Below, piece by piece: positions 8,953 to 18,123 of a DNA stretch of 64,000 nt. The notes under the pieces are model-generated. The model saw only the letters and a program-made list of their open reading frames with translations, searched no databases and was not told the origin of the DNA. The position numbers and the translations under genes are program-made. Each line of letters starts with the position of its first letter. The stretch's first letter is position 1. The stretch lies in contig JAFKJU010000007.1 in NCBI GenBank assembly GCA_017305935.1, positions 62,001-126,000 of the forward strand. The letters run 5' to 3'. The DNA is from Hyphomicrobiales bacterium. Lineage in GTDB: Bacteria; Pseudomonadota; Alphaproteobacteria; Rhizobiales; Rhizobiaceae.

Positions 8953-9313
8953 CGGCTCGCTCTCGTAAACGTTTCGTTGATGACGCGAAACTTACGGAGA
9001 ACATGGTTAACGCCTGGTAAACACACCGTCTTTTCGCTTAACCTCTGCGGCGGAAATCCGGCGCCGCCACGCGCTTGCGACCGCTCCACCGGCTGCGACA
9101 TTCCGTCGCTTGACTTTTGGGAAAAACTGGCTCACCTCATGCCTCACGCGCTGACTTTTTCTCACCCGCGCGGAGTTCAACGGAGCCATCATTACGATGC
9201 CAAGCGACAGTAGCGGTCGATTGAGCAAGCCCCGAGCGGCCATCGTGGTCTGACGCCCGTCAGCTCGTCCACGCGGTCGCACGGGGTGTGCGATCGACGG
9301 AAAGGCGAGCAAT
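8953..9313. other. Intergenic region upstream of mgtE
   Basis: 361 bases without a supportable gene, between the divergent transpeptidase and magnesium transporter genes. It holds both promoters and a GC-rich leader before mgtE. No known magnesium-sensing riboswitch could be recognised by eye. Confidence 0.5.
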
Positions 9314-10693
9314 ATGAACTTTCAAAGCTTTCCCGAACGGGCCGGCCGCGCCGCCCGTATCTTTCTGAACCCGACTGCCGGGATGCCATCGCTTGCCGAC
9401 CGCGTCGAGCAGATGAACGGCATGACCGTGGCCGAGGCCGCCCAGGTTCTGACCAGCCTTCCGGAAAACAAGGCCATAGCGCTTCTGGCCCGGCCGGAAC
9501 TGCATCACGCCGCCGACATCGTCGCCGCGCTGCCTGTCGAACAGGCCGTCAAGCTTCTGAAGGGCACGGCCCATGACCGCGTGACCGACCTTTTCCAGGC
9601 CATGGACGACGCGACGCGCCGCAACGTCATCTTCGCACGGCTGGATCCGGCCACAGCGCGGGCGGTCGAGCATCTGATGCATTATCCACAGCGCACCGCC
9701 GGCGCGATGATGACCACGGAATTCGTCAGCGTGCCGGAAAACTGCACCGTCGCCGATGCACTGGCTCATATCCGCAAGGTCGAAAAGGCCAGCGAAACGA
9801 TCTATGCCATTTACGTGCTCGACCGGGTGCATGGCAATCTGCTCGGCGTCGTCACGCTGCGGCGGCTGATCATGGGCGAGCCTGACGCCAATATCCTGTC
9901 GGTTGCCCGCCGCGACGGCGTGGTCAGCGCCACGCCGTTGACGCCGCAGGAAGAGGTTGCCCGGCTGATCCGCGCCAACAACCTGCTGGCGCTGCCGGTT
10001 CTCGACGACTATGCCCGCGTTCTCGGCATCGTCACCGTCGACGACGTCATCGACACGATGATCGCCGATACGACCGAGGACGCCCAGAAGTTCGGCGGCA
10101 TGGAGGCGCTCGGCAAGCCCTACATGAAGATCAGCATGGCCGGCATGATCCAGAAACGCGCCGGCTGGCTGGCCGCGCTCTTCCTCGGCGAAATGCTGAC
10201 GGCCAGCGCCATGCAGCATTTCGAGACCGAGCTGGAAAAAGCCATCGTGCTGACCCTGTTCGTGCCGCTGATCATGAGCTCCGGCGGCAATTCCGGATCG
10301 CAGGCGACCTCGCTGATCATCCGGGCGCTGGCGCTCGGCGAGCTGAAGCTTTCCGACTGGTGGCGGGTGGCGCTGCGCGAACTGCCGACCGGGCTGGTGC
10401 TCGGCGGCATTCTCGGCCTCGTCGGCTTCGCCCGCATCGCGCTGTGGCAGTCGGCCGGTTTCTACGACTACGGTCCGCACTGGCAGCTCGTCGGCCTGAC
10501 CGTCTTCGCCGCGCTGATCGGCATCGTCACCTTCGGCTCGATGGCCGGCTCGATGCTGCCCTTCGTGCTGCAGAAGCTGCGGCTCGACCCGGCCAGCGCC
10601 TCCGCGCCTTTCGTTGCGACGCTGGTCGATGTCAGCGGCCTGGTGATCTATTTCAGCGTGGCGCTGGTGATCTTGAGCGGCACGCTGCTTTAA
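9314..10693 (+). CDS. mgtE: Magnesium transporter MgtE
   Basis: A 459-residue MgtE channel. The order is an N-terminal magnesium-sensing superhelical domain (residues about 30-140), two CBS domains (about 140-260, containing MTTEFVSVPENCTVADAL and LLALPVLDDYARVLGIVTVDD) and a C-terminal membrane domain of five helices. The pore motif MSSGGNSGSQATSLIIRALALGEL is intact. The protein is a homodimeric Mg2+ channel gated by cytoplasmic Mg2+. AAAGGCGAG lies upstream of the ATG. A strong terminator follows. Confidence 0.95.
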   Translation: MNFQSFPERAGRAARIFLNPTAGMPSLADRVEQMNGMTVAEAAQVLTSLPENKAIALLARPELHHAADIVAALPVEQAVKLLKGTAHDRVTDLFQAMDDATRRNVIFARLDPATARAVEHLMHYPQRTAGAMMTTEFVSVPENCTVADALAHIRKVEKASETIYAIYVLDRVHGNLLGVVTLRRLIMGEPDANILSVARRDGVVSATPLTPQEEVARLIRANNLLALPVLDDYARVLGIVTVDDVIDTMIADTTEDAQKFGGMEALGKPYMKISMAGMIQKRAGWLAALFLGEMLTASAMQHFETELEKAIVLTLFVPLIMSSGGNSGSQATSLIIRALALGELKLSDWWRVALRELPTGLVLGGILGLVGFARIALWQSAGFYDYGPHWQLVGLTVFAALIGIVTFGSMAGSMLPFVLQKLRLDPASASAPFVATLVDVSGLVIYFSVALVILSGTLL

Positions 10694-10709
10694 AACATCA
10701 CATCAAAGC

Positions 10710-10740
10710 AAGAGGCCGGCGGATCACCCGCCGGCCTCTT
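10710..10740. terminator. Bidirectional rho-independent terminator between mgtE and ETF-QO genes
   Basis: A 13-bp perfect stem (10710-10722 with 10728-10740) and five-base loop, located 17 bases after mgtE and 7 bases beyond the convergent oxidoreductase stop. Confidence 0.8.
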
Positions 10741-10746
10741 GGCATT

Positions 10747-12411
10747 TTACATGTTCGGATAGACCGGCCCCTCGCCGCCTTGCGGCGGCACCCAGTTGAT
10801 GTTCTGGTTTGGATCCTTGATGTCGCAGGTCTTGCAGTGGACGCAGTTCTGCGCGTTGATGACGTAGACCTCCTGACCGTCCTTCTCCACCCATTCGTAC
10901 ACGCCAGCCGGACAGTAGCGCGTCGACGGGCCGGCATAGACGTCCAGTTCCGAAGTCTTTTGCAAAGCCGGATTCTTGAGCTGCAAATGGATCGGCTGAT
11001 CTTCCTCGTGGTTGGTGTTCGACAGGAACACCGAGGACAGGCGGTCGAAGGTCAGGACGCCGTCGGGCTTCGGATAGTCGATCTTCTTGTGCTTGGCCGC
11101 CGGTTCGAGGCTTTGGGCGTCTGTCTTGCCGTGCTTGAGCGTTCCGAACAGCGAGCCGCCGAACAACGTGTTCGTCCACATGTCGAGCGCACCGAGGCCG
11201 ATGCCGATCGCCGTGCCGAACTTCGACCACAACGGCTTGACGTTGCGGACCTTCTTCAGATCCTTGCCGATGGCGGTCTTGCGCCATTCATTCTCGATTT
11301 CCACCGGCTCGTCGTGAGAACGGCCAGCCGCGATCGCATCCGCCAGCTTGTCGGCGGCGAGGATGCCGGACAGCACCGCATTGTGGCTGCCCTTGATGCG
11401 CGGCACGTTGACGAAGCCGGCCGAGCAGCCAATCAGCGCCCCGCCTGGGAAGGACAGTTTCGGCACCGACTGGTAACCGCCCTCGGTGATGGCGCGCGCG
11501 CCATAGGACAGGCGCTTGCCACCCTCGAACGTGTCGCGGATCGCCGGATGGGTCTTGAAACGCTGGAATTCCTCGAACGGGAAGAGATAGGGGTTCTTGT
11601 AGTTCAGGTGCAGCACGAAGCCGACGGCGACGAGGTTGTCTTCCAGGTGATAGAGGAAAGACCCGCCACCGGTCTTCATGTCGAGCGGCCAGCCGAAGGA
11701 ATGCTGGACGAGGCCTTGGCGGTGCTTCTCCGGCCTGACCTGCCAAAGCTCCTTGATGCCGATGCCGAATTTCTGGGGCTCGCGGCCCTCATCCAGCTTG
11801 AACTTGGAAATCAGCTGCTTGGCCAGCGAGCCGCGCACGCCCTCCGAAATCAGCGTATACTTGCCGAGCAGTTCCATGCCGCGGGTAAAATTCGGGCCGG
11901 GCTCGCCGTTGCGCTCGATGCCCATGTCGCCGGTCGCGACGCCGATAACCGCGCCCTTGTCGTTATAGAGCACTTCGGCGGCGGCAAAGCCCGGATAGAT
12001 TTCGACGCCAAGCTCTTCCGCCTTGGTCGCCAGCCAGCGACAGACATTGCCGAGCGAGACGATATAATTGCCGTGATTGTTCATCAGCGGCGGCATGGCG
12101 AAATTCGGCAGACGGATCGAGCCGGCCGGGCCGAGGAAGAGGAAATGGTCGTCCGTCACCTCGGTCTTGAAGGGATGGCTGTCATCCTCGCGCCAACCGG
12201 GCAACAGGGCATCGATGCCGATGGGATCGACCACGGCGCCGGACAGGATATGGGCGCCGACTTCCGCGCCCTTTTCCAGCACGACGACGGACAGGTCCGG
12301 ATTGACCTGCTTCAGTCGGATCGCCGCCGAAAGCCCCGCAGGACCAGCACCGACGATTACGACATCGAACTCCATGCTCTCGCGTTCGGGGAGGTCGAGG
12401 GGTTCACTCAT
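10747..12411 (-). CDS. Electron transfer flavoprotein-ubiquinone oxidoreductase
   Basis: A 554-residue membrane-associated flavo-iron-sulfur enzyme that passes electrons from ETF to ubiquinone. The N-terminal FAD loop DVVIVGAGPAGLSAAIRLKQ is followed by LEKGAEVGAHILSGAVVDP. The C-terminus has the [4Fe-4S] ferredoxin-like cysteines in INAQNCVHCKTCDIKDPNQNI. Length equals the usual alphaproteobacterial form. The start at 12411 has GGAG upstream; an ATG at 12432 is possible. It supports fatty-acid and amino-acid oxidation. It is a single gene between two terminator-flanked units. Confidence 0.95.
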   Translation of the reverse strand: MSEPLDLPERESMEFDVVIVGAGPAGLSAAIRLKQVNPDLSVVVLEKGAEVGAHILSGAVVDPIGIDALLPGWREDDSHPFKTEVTDDHFLFLGPAGSIRLPNFAMPPLMNNHGNYIVSLGNVCRWLATKAEELGVEIYPGFAAAEVLYNDKGAVIGVATGDMGIERNGEPGPNFTRGMELLGKYTLISEGVRGSLAKQLISKFKLDEGREPQKFGIGIKELWQVRPEKHRQGLVQHSFGWPLDMKTGGGSFLYHLEDNLVAVGFVLHLNYKNPYLFPFEEFQRFKTHPAIRDTFEGGKRLSYGARAITEGGYQSVPKLSFPGGALIGCSAGFVNVPRIKGSHNAVLSGILAADKLADAIAAGRSHDEPVEIENEWRKTAIGKDLKKVRNVKPLWSKFGTAIGIGLGALDMWTNTLFGGSLFGTLKHGKTDAQSLEPAAKHKKIDYPKPDGVLTFDRLSSVFLSNTNHEEDQPIHLQLKNPALQKTSELDVYAGPSTRYCPAGVYEWVEKDGQEVYVINAQNCVHCKTCDIKDPNQNINWVPPQGGEGPVYPNM

Positions 12412-12626
12412 GCTCTCAGTCTCCAAATTCACGGCACAGCCGATACGCCTGTTTGTTTATCTCTTGTCAAAAGCAAGGGGGTTTGTCGAGCTTGGATGCG
12501 ACGTGTTTCGCCCCATTGTACGCTTGCATAATTATTTTTCGGTTTTTCCCGCCAGCGCTTGCATTTATTGCGCCAGGGGCGCTACGCCATAGCCGACGGG
12601 CAATCGGCGGGAATGGGAGACGCAGC

Positions 12627-14024
12627 ATGGCCGAAGACGCAGCCGCAGCACTTTTCGACAGGCTGAAAACGCTCGATCTGGAGATGAGCCTGATCGGCCC
12701 CGACGACCTCTCGACGCGCGCGCCAGGGGAGCATCCGCTGAATTTTCAGGGCGGCGTCATGGCCCTGCCCCATACCGTCGAAGCCGTGTCCGACCTGGTG
12801 CGCTGGTGCGCGTCGGAAGGCATCGCCATCGTGCCGCAGGGCGGGCGCACCGGCCTTGTCGGCGGCGGCATCAGCCGGCCAGGGGAATTGATCATCTCGA
12901 CGGCGAAGCTGGCGACCATCGAGGCCATCCATGCGGCCGAGCGCACCGCCGTCGTCCAGGCCGGCGTGACGCTGCAGGCGCTGCAGGAGGCCGCCGCCGA
13001 ACATGGGCTGACGACCGGCATCGACCTGCCCTCGCGCGGCACGGCCACGATCGGCGGCATGGTCTCCACCAATGCCGGCGGCATCCTCGCCTTCCGCAAC
13101 GGCGTCATGCGCCATCAGGTGCTCGGCATCGAGGCCGTGTTGCCGAACGGCGAGATCTTCAGCGACCTCACCCGCGTGGTCAAGGTCAGCGCCGGACCGG
13201 ACCTGAAGCACCTGTTCATCGGCGCGGAAGGCGCGCTGGGGATCGTCACCCGCGTCGTCGTCAAGCTGGAAAGCCGGCGTACGGAGCGGGCGACAGCGCT
13301 GATCGGCGTGCCGAACGCGCAGGCCGCGCTCGATATCGTCGGGCATTTCCAGGCGCGGCCGGAGGTGCTGGTCGAGGGCGCGGAACTGATGTGGCGCCAG
13401 TTCTTCCGCGATGCCGCCGGTATCTTCGGCTTCGACGCGGGCTGGCTGGAAGAAGAAACGCCGGCGGTGCTGCTGCTGGAGCTCTCCGGCGAAAGCATCG
13501 AGCGGACGATGGAACTGTTCGAGGCCGGGCTGGAAACGCTGTGGGAGCCACTGGGGCTGACCGGTGGCATCGTCGCCCAGTCGCTCGACCAGGCGCGAAA
13601 GTTCTGGCAGCTGCGCGAAGAATCCGAATTCATCTACCGCCTGCATCCGGCGGCGCTGTCCTATGACATCTCGCTGCCGCCGAGCTATCTCGATACCTAT
13701 GTCGCGGAGATGCGGGCGCGGCTGGCGGCCGTCGATCCGGCACATAGCGCCTATGTCTACGGCCATATCGCCGACGGCAACCTGCATCTGTCGATCACCA
13801 ATACGGCGAACATTTCGGCGGAACGGGCGTTGGAGATCGAGGCGGCCGTCTATAGCGGCGTGCGCGAGGCGGCGGGCAGTTTTTCGGCCGAGCACGGTGT
13901 CGGCCAGGAAAAGCGCCACGCCTACGAGACCTTCGGCAATCCGGTCAAACGCCTGCTCGCCCGCCAGATCAAGGCGGCGCTCGACCCGAACGGGCTGTTC
14001 AATCCGGGCAAGGTTCCATTCTGA
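12627..14024 (+). CDS. FAD-linked oxidase (D-2-hydroxyacid dehydrogenase/GlcD-like)
   Basis: A 465-residue flavoprotein of the FAD-binding PCMH type. The FAD domain includes VPQGGRTGLVGGGISRPGEL and GTATIGGMVSTNAGG. The C-terminal FAD-linked oxidase domain ends with SFSAEHGVGQEKRHAYE, the family metal/substrate motif. Such enzymes oxidise D-lactate, glycolate or D-2-hydroxyglutarate and pass electrons to a carrier; the neighbouring ETF-QO gene makes electron transfer through ETF plausible (inference). GGGAGA precedes the ATG at 12627. The SDR gene follows after 22 bases, so the two are probably co-transcribed. Confidence 0.88.
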   Translation: MAEDAAAALFDRLKTLDLEMSLIGPDDLSTRAPGEHPLNFQGGVMALPHTVEAVSDLVRWCASEGIAIVPQGGRTGLVGGGISRPGELIISTAKLATIEAIHAAERTAVVQAGVTLQALQEAAAEHGLTTGIDLPSRGTATIGGMVSTNAGGILAFRNGVMRHQVLGIEAVLPNGEIFSDLTRVVKVSAGPDLKHLFIGAEGALGIVTRVVVKLESRRTERATALIGVPNAQAALDIVGHFQARPEVLVEGAELMWRQFFRDAAGIFGFDAGWLEEETPAVLLLELSGESIERTMELFEAGLETLWEPLGLTGGIVAQSLDQARKFWQLREESEFIYRLHPAALSYDISLPPSYLDTYVAEMRARLAAVDPAHSAYVYGHIADGNLHLSITNTANISAERALEIEAAVYSGVREAAGSFSAEHGVGQEKRHAYETFGNPVKRLLARQIKAALDPNGLFNPGKVPF

Positions 14025-14046
14025 CAATTTTATAGGAGTTAAGGTG

Positions 14047-14835
14047 ATGGATCTGGGACTTCAGGGAAAACGCGCCGTCGTGCTGGCCTCGTCGCGCGGC
14101 CTTGGCCGCGGCATTGCCATGGCGCTGGCGCGCGAGGGCGTCAACGTGCTGCTGTGCGGCCGCAACGGCGAACGGCTGGCCGACAATTGCGCCGAGATCA
14201 ATGCCGCCGGCAACGGCCGGGCCGACTGGATCTGGGGCGATCTCACCGATGCCGATTTCGTCGAAAACATCACGCAAGCGGCTCAGGACAAGCTCGGCGG
14301 CGTCGATATTCTCGTCAACAACAGCGGCGGGCCGACGCCCGGCTCGACGGAGGAGATGAGCGAGGAAAAGCTGATCACCTATTTCCATTCCATGGTGCTG
14401 CAGCAGATCACGCTCGCCAACCGGCTGCTGCCGGGCATGAAAGAGCGCCGCTGGGGCCGCATCCTGACCGTCGCCTCCTCGGGGGTGATAGAGCCGATCC
14501 CGGGTCTTGCGCTCTCCAACACGCTGCGGCCGGCGCTGGCCGGCTGGTCGAAGACGCTGGCGAGCGAAGTGGCGCCCTACGGCATCACCACCAACCTGCT
14601 GCTGCCGGGCAGCATCCACACCGACCGTCTCGACGAACTCGACGGCGCCGCCGCCAAGCGCAGCGGGCGCAGCATCGATGACATCCGCGCCGAGTCGGAA
14701 GCGCGCATTCCCGCCGGCCGCTATGGCCGCGTCGAGGAATTCGCCGCCACCGCTGTTTTCCTGTGCAGTCAGCCGGCAAGCTACATCACCGGCAGCGTCA
14801 TCCGTTGCGACGGGGGCGCGGCTCACTCGGTCTGA
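14047..14835 (+). CDS. SDR family oxidoreductase
   Basis: A 262-residue short-chain dehydrogenase/reductase. The Rossmann loop is atypical (LASSRGLGRGIAMALA); the NNSGG segment, the catalytic serine region VASSGVIEP and the C-terminal ITGSVIRCDGG are present. The tyrosine of the usual YxxxK is not obvious, since the aligned segment reads LSNTLRPALAGWSKTLA, which is seen in a subgroup of 3-oxoacyl-reductase-like SDRs. GGAGTTAAGG lies upstream. It is probably in an operon with the FAD oxidase; substrate unknown. Confidence 0.85.
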   Translation: MDLGLQGKRAVVLASSRGLGRGIAMALAREGVNVLLCGRNGERLADNCAEINAAGNGRADWIWGDLTDADFVENITQAAQDKLGGVDILVNNSGGPTPGSTEEMSEEKLITYFHSMVLQQITLANRLLPGMKERRWGRILTVASSGVIEPIPGLALSNTLRPALAGWSKTLASEVAPYGITTNLLLPGSIHTDRLDELDGAAAKRSGRSIDDIRAESEARIPAGRYGRVEEFAATAVFLCSQPASYITGSVIRCDGGAAHSV

Positions 14836-14914
14836 GCCTGCCGTTTTTCGAGTCTTCGTCCAAGGGCGCTTGCCTTGACGGCCTGTTCATGCCAAGAGCG
14901 CCGCTCTTCATTGC

Positions 14915-14937
14915 GGCCGGCGTTTCGCCGGCCTTTT
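14915..14937 (+). terminator. Rho-independent terminator after SDR gene
   Basis: An 8-bp stem GGCCGGCG/CGCCGGCC with a TTT loop followed by TTTT, 80 bases downstream of the SDR stop. Confidence 0.75.
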
Positions 14938-14991
14938 GCCCTGTAGGCATTTCAGACGAAACGACTTGGAAAATATGGAAAGGGCGCGGAT

Positions 14992-16275
14992 ATGGCTGGC
15001 GCACTCGGTCTCGACTTCGGCACGACGAATACGGTTCTGGCGCTGGCCGATGGCGGGACGTCCACACATTCGATGCATTTCACCAGCAGCGCCGGCGTCA
15101 CCGATACGATGCGCACGGCGCTGTCCTTCATGAAGGACAAGGCCAGCACCATCAAGGCGGAGGCCGGCAAGGCGGCGATCCAGCAATTCATCGACAATCC
15201 CGGCGACTGTCGTTTCCTGCAATCGATCAAGACCTTTGCCGCCAGCGCCCTGTTCCAGGGCACGCTGATCTTTGCCAAGCGCTATAATTTCGACGACCTG
15301 ATGGAAGTCTTCCTGCGGCGGCTGAAGACCTATGCGGGGACGGAATGGCACGGCGATTTCTCCCGCCTCGTCGTCGGCCGCCCGGTCAGCTTCGCCGGCG
15401 CCAATCCCGACGAGGCGCTGGCGATTTCCCGCTATAACGACGCGCTGACCCGACTCGGCTTCCCGGAAATCCACTATGTCTACGAGCCGGTGGCCGCCGC
15501 CTTCTATTTCGCGCAGAACCTCAAGGCCGATGCCAATGTACTGGTTGCCGACTTCGGCGGCGGCACCACCGACTATTCGCTGATCCGTTTCGAAACCCAT
15601 GGCGGACGGCTGACGGCGACGCCGGTCGGCCATTCCGGCGTCGGCATTGCCGGCGACCAGTTCGATGCGCGCATCGTCGATAACATCGTGGCGCCGCGCA
15701 TCGGCAAAGGCAGCCATTTCAAGAGTTTCGACAAGGTGCTGGAAGTGCCGAGCGGCTATTACGCCAATTTCAGCCGCTGGAACCAGCTTTCGGTGTTCAA
15801 GACCTCGAAGGAATTCGCCGACCTGAAAAAGCTGGTGCGCTCCAGCCTGGAGCCGGAAAAGCTGGAAACCTTCATCGAGCTGATCGAGCATGACGAGGGT
15901 TATCCGCTTTATCAGGCGGTCTCGGCCACCAAGATGGCGCTGTCGCAGGCGGAGGAAGCGGCATTCGACTTCGCGCCGCTCGGCCGTGACGGCCACACTG
16001 TGGTCAAGCGCGCCGATTTCGAGGGTTGGATCGCCCCCGACCTCGCGCGCATCGAGGGCGCGCTTGATGAGATCCTCGCAAAAACCGACAGCAAGGCGGG
16101 GGATATCGACAAGGTGTTCCTGACCGGCGGCACCTCCTTCGTGCCGGCGGTGCGCCGCCTGTTCACCCAGCGCTTCGATGCCGACTGCATCGAAAGCGGC
16201 GGCGAATTGCTGTCCATCGCCCATGGTCTCGCGCTCATCGGCGAGCGCGACGACATCACACAGTGGACGGCCTGA
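14992..16275 (+). CDS. Hsp70-family ATPase (YegD-like chaperone)
   Basis: A 427-residue protein with the actin-like ATPase fold of Hsp70: LGLDFGTTNTVLALADGG (phosphate 1), YVYEPVAAAFYFAQ (connect), VLVADFGGGTTDYSLIRFE (phosphate 2) and KVFLTGGTSFVPAVRRLF (adenosine). It is shorter than DnaK and lacks the C-terminal lid, like E. coli YegD. The function of this subfamily is not settled. It stands alone after a terminator and converges with the beta-lactamase gene with only four bases between stops. Confidence 0.9.
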   Translation: MAGALGLDFGTTNTVLALADGGTSTHSMHFTSSAGVTDTMRTALSFMKDKASTIKAEAGKAAIQQFIDNPGDCRFLQSIKTFAASALFQGTLIFAKRYNFDDLMEVFLRRLKTYAGTEWHGDFSRLVVGRPVSFAGANPDEALAISRYNDALTRLGFPEIHYVYEPVAAAFYFAQNLKADANVLVADFGGGTTDYSLIRFETHGGRLTATPVGHSGVGIAGDQFDARIVDNIVAPRIGKGSHFKSFDKVLEVPSGYYANFSRWNQLSVFKTSKEFADLKKLVRSSLEPEKLETFIELIEHDEGYPLYQAVSATKMALSQAEEAAFDFAPLGRDGHTVVKRADFEGWIAPDLARIEGALDEILAKTDSKAGDIDKVFLTGGTSFVPAVRRLFTQRFDADCIESGGELLSIAHGLALIGERDDITQWTA

Positions 16276-16279
16276 CTGG

Positions 16280-17089
16280 TCAGAAGTTTTCCGACAGGGC
16301 CGGCAGGGTGTTGAGGAACTCGTCGCGAGCGGCGGGCCCGGCCGGCTGCTCGCCCTTCCTCGCCCCGACCGTCAGGCGGGCGAAGACGACGCGGCGGTCG
16401 TCGCGTGTCGCCCAGCCGATGAACCAGCCGATCGGCGCCTTGCCGCCCTTGGCATCGGTGAGTGAACCGGTGCCGGTCTTGCCCTGCACGTCCCAATCTC
16501 CGGCCTCGAAATGCGGCACAACGGCCTTTGTCATTTCCAGCGCATCCTCGGAAACCGGCAGCTCACCGCGCAGGAAGCGGCGCAGGAAACGCACCTGCTC
16601 TCCCGGCGAGATTTTCAGCGACGAGGCAAGCCAGGCATGGGTGAGCCCATTATGCTTGCCGGGATCGCCTGATATATCCTTGTTGCCGTAGTCGAAGCGC
16701 TGCACGTAATCGGAAAAGCGGTTTTCGCCGAGGCGGCGCGTCAGTTCCTGCGAATACCAGACGATGGAATCCTTCAGCCAGATGGTCGGGTCGGTCGGCT
16801 TCTGCTGCGATTTGTAGCCGTTGAATTCCGGCTTGTAATCCCAGCGCGGCGTGGTGGCGTCGAGCAGGATATCGGCATCGTAGCCCATGATGGCCAAAGG
16901 CAGTTTGAACGTCGACATCGGCGCAAAAGCCTTGTCGCAACTGCCTTCCCGGTGCAGCAGGTCGGCGCTCACCTCGTCAACGATCAGCGTGCAGGTCAGT
17001 TTTTGCGCCGCATTCGCCGGGGAGAACGAAAGATAAGCCGTTGAAACAGCGAATGATACTGCAAAGATAAAATGTCTTTTTCCGCTCAT
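16280..17089 (-). CDS. Class D (OXA-type) beta-lactamase
   Basis: A 269-residue serine beta-lactamase. A Sec signal peptide (first about 27 residues, ending SPANA) directs it to the periplasm. All class D motifs are intact: S59-T-F-K62, S108-I-V110, Y134-G-N136 and K204-T-G206, as well as [17 protein letters not shown] around W153. The start at 17089 has GGAG upstream; the open frame runs much further 5' without meaning. It is divergent, 105 bases away, from an AmpR-type regulator, so inducible expression is expected (inference from known AmpR systems). Confidence 0.93.
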   Translation of the reverse strand: MSGKRHFIFAVSFAVSTAYLSFSPANAAQKLTCTLIVDEVSADLLHREGSCDKAFAPMSTFKLPLAIMGYDADILLDATTPRWDYKPEFNGYKSQQKPTDPTIWLKDSIVWYSQELTRRLGENRFSDYVQRFDYGNKDISGDPGKHNGLTHAWLASSLKISPGEQVRFLRRFLRGELPVSEDALEMTKAVVPHFEAGDWDVQGKTGTGSLTDAKGGKAPIGWFIGWATRDDRRVVFARLTVGARKGEQPAGPAARDEFLNTLPALSENF

Positions 17090-17194
17090 GGACAGGCTCC
17101 GTTGCATCGATGCCCCATGTCCTAGCCCAGCTTGCCGGCTTCCGACAAACGATGACATCTGTGACCAGCTATTAGAAAAATTTGGGTCTCTGCC
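17090..17194. promoter_or_regulatory. Divergent beta-lactamase / ampR promoter-operator
   Basis: The 105-base spacer between the two start codons contains an AT-rich block at about 17169-17183 (TATTAGAAAAATTT) with T-N11-A spacing compatible with a LysR-type site. Position and gene order match classical AmpR-controlled loci. The individual operator was not proven by sequence. Confidence 0.5.
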
Positions 17195-18109
17195 ATGGTT
17201 CGGCCACATCTTCCGCTGAATGCGCTGCGCGCTTTCGAGGCCTCGGCCCGGCATCTGAGCTTTACCCGCGCCGCCATCGAGCTTTGCGTGACGCAGGCGG
17301 CCGTCAGCCATCAGGTGAAATTGCTGGAGCAGCGGCTCGCCACCGCCCTGTTTCGCCGCCTGCCGCGCGGGCTGATGATCACGGAGGAAGGCCGGGCGCT
17401 GCTGCCGACTTTGCAAGAGGCCTTCGATCGCATGGCCGACATGCTCGACCGGTTCGAGGGCGGGCATGTGCGCGACGTGCTGACGCTCGGCGCGGTCGGC
17501 ACCTTCGCAGTGGGCTGGTTGCTGCCGCGGCTTGCGGATTTTCGGGCGCGTTTTCCCTATATCGACCTCCGGCTTTCGACCAACAACAACCGCGTCGACA
17601 TCGCCGCCGAGGGGCTGGATTACGCCATCCGCTTCGGCAATGGCGCCTGGCACGATACCGAGGCGGAAGCGTTGTTCGAGGCGCCGCTTTCGGCGCTGTG
17701 CATCCCCGCCATCGCGCGCGGGCTGAAAACGCCCGAGGATATCACCCGGCAACCGCTGCTGCGCTCCTACCGCGCCGACGAATGGCCGGGCTGGTTCGAG
17801 GCCGCCGGCATCGAGCCGCCGCCGGTGCGCGGCCTCGTCTTCGATTCGTCGATCCTGATGGTCGAGGCCGCAACTCAGGGTGCGGGCGTGGCGCTGGCGC
17901 CGCCGATGATGTTCAGCCGGCAACTGGCGGCCGGGGATATCGAGCAGCCCTTCCCGATCTATGTCTCCAAGGGATTTTACTGGCTGACCCGCCTGAAATC
18001 CCGGCCGGAAAGCGCGGCCATGCAGGCCTTTCGCCAGTGGATCGGTGAAATGGCGGCGAAAACCCGGGCGCGAAGCAGCGTGGGCGACTTTCCCCCGCCC
18101 GACCGATAG
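17195..18109 (+). CDS. ampR: AmpR-type LysR-family regulator
   Basis: A 304-residue LysR-type regulator. The N-terminal winged helix is [20 protein letters not shown] plus [17 protein letters not shown]. The effector domain closely resembles Amp[58 protein letters not shown] and YWLTRLKSR. AmpR proteins bind muropeptides or UDP-MurNAc-pentapeptide and switch beta-lactamase expression. The divergent class D gene is the evident target. A uracil-DNA glycosylase gene follows after 14 bases and may be read through. Confidence 0.88.
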   Translation: MVRPHLPLNALRAFEASARHLSFTRAAIELCVTQAAVSHQVKLLEQRLATALFRRLPRGLMITEEGRALLPTLQEAFDRMADMLDRFEGGHVRDVLTLGAVGTFAVGWLLPRLADFRARFPYIDLRLSTNNNRVDIAAEGLDYAIRFGNGAWHDTEAEALFEAPLSALCIPAIARGLKTPEDITRQPLLRSYRADEWPGWFEAAGIEPPPVRGLVFDSSILMVEAATQGAGVALAPPMMFSRQLAAGDIEQPFPIYVSKGFYWLTRLKSRPESAAMQAFRQWIGEMAAKTRARSSVGDFPPPDR

Positions 18110-18123
18110 GATAAACAAGCCCG

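Noticed and set aside
8953-9313. Possible magnesium riboswitch before mgtE
   Set aside because: GC-rich inverted repeats are present, but no recognisable M-box or other known conserved core could be identified by eye.
10360-12531. A 723-codon plus-strand frame across mgtE's end and the ETF-QO gene
   Set aside because: It shadows two well-identified genes and includes a terminator hairpin.
12627-18109. Possible genomic island with the FAD oxidase, SDR, Hsp70, beta-lactamase and ampR
   Set aside because: No integrase, transposase, tRNA or direct repeats and no obvious composition shift; the genes could be ordinary chromosomal ones.
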